From positions 1-23,822 of the forward strand of contig JAEZLW010000014.1 in NCBI GenBank assembly GCA_023415145.1: 23,822 bases of DNA, given 5' to 3'. This DNA is from Bacillota bacterium. GTDB lineage: Bacteria; Bacillota; Clostridia; Christensenellales; Aristaeellaceae. Made by a program: the position numbers and the translations under genes. Shown here in pieces: positions 22,184-23,822 of the stretch. Numbering within the stretch: the first letter of the stretch is position 1; each line of letters starts with the position of its first letter. The notes under the pieces were generated by a model. It made no database searches, was not told the origin of the DNA, and saw only the letters and a list, made by a program, of their open reading frames with translations.

Positions 22184-22960
22184 AAGTGTTTCTGGCCAAG
22201 GTTCTTCGCCGGCACAAAAGCCACGGAGTTTGTTGATGGCCCGCTCCACCGCATCCCGTGATGTGCCCCAGGGCTTTTCCTGATTGCGGTAATCGAATTT
22301 AAGCGTGAACCATTCCACCTCTTGTTCGATTCTATTCAGGTTCGACGTGATCAGGTTTGACAGTGTTTCTATAAAAGGGGCAAGTTCCCTGGTGGGCAGG
22401 CTCTCCTCCGCCATGGATAAAAGCTGCGCACCATGGGGGATACATACGCCTTTGGACTGTGAAAACGCCTTGCGAAAATCCTTATCCCGCTCCCACAGGT
22501 AAAGCATCGTGTAGACGTAACGGTTCATGTTGTCCTTTATGCTGTCGCATAAAACGCAGGAGGACGCGGTTCCTTCAAGCATTCGGGCCGTTTCCTGCAA
22601 AGGGGTTTGGGATGAGCCATTTCCCCTGAACAACCTTTTGAAAGCGATACCGCCCGTTTGTTTTTCTATTTCCTTTGCCTTGGATAGGATGCTTTCCACA
22701 GCTTTTTCCGTTTCCTTCATGTGGGTGTGCAGCATCAAGGCAAGCCCAAGCCTGTTCTTTTCCGCAAATAACTGCTTCAGGTGATGGCCGCAAAAACCCT
22801 TTTGGTTCACACGGATGCGGGTATCAGGTTCCATGACGGATGCACCTAAAAAACGCTGGATGTCCAACAGCTCAATCCTGCGCTTCAGCGCGCACAGGGG
22901 GCATTCACCGTTTAGCTTCACCGCGTCCCATACGGGAATGGTATCGATGTGATATTGCAA
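22172..22960 (-). CDS. DUF6062-family protein with duplicated Cys/His module
   Basis: A 262-residue cytosolic protein of unknown function, recognised as DUF6062-like from the opening Y-H-I-D-T-I-P-V-W-D-A segment and the E-C-P-L-C...D-I-Q-R-F-L-G-A-S-V-M-E-P-D segment. Two similar metal-site patterns occur: C20-x2-C23 with C57-x2-H60 (the C-G-H-H sequence), and C135-x2-C138 with C173-x2-H176 (C-I-P-H). The near-identical spacing (33 and 34 residues between the pairs) suggests an internal duplication and zinc binding; this is inference. The frame is open from 23095, but the promoter at 22996-23025 and AAAGGAG at 22968-22974, seven nt before TTG 22960, set the start here. It is divergent from the SPOR gene and convergent with the dCMP deaminase gene. 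Confidence 0.85.
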   Translation of the reverse strand: MQYHIDTIPVWDAVKLNGECPLCALKRRIELLDIQRFLGASVMEPDTRIRVNQKGFCGHHLKQLFAEKNRLGLALMLHTHMKETEKAVESILSKAKEIEKQTGGIAFKRLFRGNGSSQTPLQETARMLEGTASSCVLCDSIKDNMNRYVYTMLYLWERDKDFRKAFSQSKGVCIPHGAQLLSMAEESLPTRELAPFIETLSNLITSNLNRIEQEVEWFTLKFDYRNQEKPWGTSRDAVERAINKLRGFCAGEEPWPETLSKK

Positions 22961-22995
22961 GGACAGGCTCCTTTCCCTTGGGGCATGTTTCATCC

Positions 22996-23025
22996 ATCGT
23001 AGCACAGCATGCCCTGCCGTTTCAA
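22996..23025 (-). promoter_or_regulatory. SigA-type extended -10 promoter for the DUF6062 gene
   Basis: On the minus strand TTGAAA (23020-23025) and TACGAT (22996-23001) are spaced by 18 nt with a TG at the extended -10 position. The predicted leader is about 30 nt. Confidence 0.6.
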
Positions 23026-23089
23026 GGTTTTTGCATATTTTCCTCCCGCCTCTCATAGGGTTTAGCGAATGGGACAAGGGGGAATGTAC

Positions 23090-23822
23090 ATGCATACTGC
23101 AAAAGTTGAGAAACGAACCTACAAGGCACCTGGCGGCGGCAAGCGGATGTTAACAATCGTGCTGCTTTTTGTATCTTGTCTCTTGATCCTCTCCGGGCTG
23201 CTCAGGGACAATAGCGGCGGCCTTCTGATGGAAGTGAAGGTCACACCCACGCCGACGGTCATCGGGAAAGTCTTCGATGAGACGATCGTTACCCGGGAAA
23301 TCAGCCTTCCCAAAAGAAGCTGGTATGCCATTCAGCTTGGTGCCTTCGACGGCGAAGATTCCGCCCGCTCCCAGGCGGAAAGCTTTATGGCCAGAGGGGC
23401 GGCGGGCTATGTTCGCAAGGACAGCCGCTTTCGGGTGCTGGCCGCGCTGTATCCTACCAGGGAGGAAGCGCAAACGGTACGACAGCAGCTTCAAAGCCAG
23501 CATCAAATTGATTCCTACGTTTATGAAATCACCTTGCCAGAGATCGTGTTGAACGTGAAGAATGGCATGGCCGGTCAACTGGACGTGCTGGAAGCCGGGA
23601 TGCAGTTTTTGCATACCGCCATCGAAAAGTTCTGTCAAATTTCCATCTCCATGGACAGGCAGGACCTTATAGTGGAGCAGGAGCTAACGCGGCTGGCGGA
23701 GATTGCGTCCCAGGCGGATACCCTGAAAACAGTGCTGGCGCAACGGTTTTCTTCCGTCAAATCTGCGGCGGTAAGCGATCTGATCAATTTGCTTGCAGAG
23801 ATAGGGAAATCTTCCTTGGCGG
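23090..23822 (+). CDS. Membrane-anchored SPOR-domain protein (3' end outside window)
   Basis: The first 244 residues of a protein that runs off the window. A short basic cytosolic tail is followed by one membrane helix (residues ~20-38), a Pro/Thr-containing spacer, then a SPOR domain (residues ~77-147) opening with W-Y-A-I-Q-L-G-A-F and including the S-A-R-S-Q-A-E-S-F helix and the closing D-S-Y-V-Y-E-I strand. SPOR domains bind denuded glycan strands at division or engulfment septa. The remaining ~95 residues look helical. AGGGGGA at 23077-23083 is six nt before the ATG at 23090; an ATG at 23084 is in frame but too close to that site. It is divergent from DUF6062 with 129 nt between starts. 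Confidence 0.85.
   Translation, partial: MHTAKVEKRTYKAPGGGKRMLTIVLLFVSCLLILSGLLRDNSGGLLMEVKVTPTPTVIGKVFDETIVTREISLPKRSWYAIQLGAFDGEDSARSQAESFMARGAAGYVRKDSRFRVLAALYPTREEAQTVRQQLQSQHQIDSYVYEITLPEIVLNVKNGMAGQLDVLEAGMQFLHTAIEKFCQISISMDRQDLIVEQELTRLAEIASQADTLKTVLAQRFSSVKSAAVSDLINLLAEIGKSSLA

Overview
The window looks like chromosomal DNA from a Gram-positive-type spore-former lineage of the Bacillota, most likely class Clostridia; a Christensenellales- or Oscillospirales-like gut lineage is my guess, not shown. Reasons: strong AGGAGG-type ribosome binding sites with frequent TTG/GTG starts, SigA promoters with extended -10 boxes, a Bacillus-like yaaQ-holB-yaaT...yabB gene order, a SpoIID/LytB protein, a SpoVB-like flippase, and a DUF6062 protein. 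There is no phage, transposase or CRISPR array. All calls come from reading the sequence by eye; no database search was run.

Layout. 1-2165: end of tldD, complete tldE (pmbA), and an unrecognised small membrane protein. 2306-4384: a membrane diguanylate cyclase with its own promoter, followed by a divergent AAC(3)-like acetyltransferase. 4438-8217 (minus strand): a beta-propeller lactonase followed by a Cu/Zn-SOD-like protein (probable two-gene operon), then a MATE exporter preceded by a GNAT acetyltransferase. 8480-9400: a compact arginine-deiminase-superfamily enzyme. 9454-10854: a secreted BspA-type leucine-rich-repeat protein lying between a decayed 31-nt copy of a tRNA 3' end and the intact tRNA-Ala(CGC), a geometry like that of a tRNA-targeted integration. 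11048-14750: MTA/SAH nucleosidase, c-di-AMP receptor DarA, DNA polymerase III delta', RicT, and a 2[4Fe-4S] ferredoxin. 14811-20069: an unexplained structured intergenic stretch, then a giant secreted SpoIID/LytB protein with eleven SH3b modules translationally coupled to a YabB-type tRNA methyltransferase. 20082-23822: SpoVB-like flippase (minus), dCMP deaminase (plus), a run of five consecutive inverted repeats, DUF6062 (minus), and the start of a membrane-anchored SPOR-domain protein (plus).

How genes may work together. DarA (c-di-AMP sensing), the GGDEF protein (c-di-GMP synthesis) and RicT are signalling genes, and holB-ricT overlap by 13 nt. The SpoIID-SH3b protein, SpoVB-like flippase and SPOR protein all point to cell envelope or peptidoglycan work. 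The most unusual features are the hairpin array at 22024-22183, the tRNA-flanked LRR gene, and the eleven-module SpoIID protein. I did not find a clear new defence or biosynthetic system.
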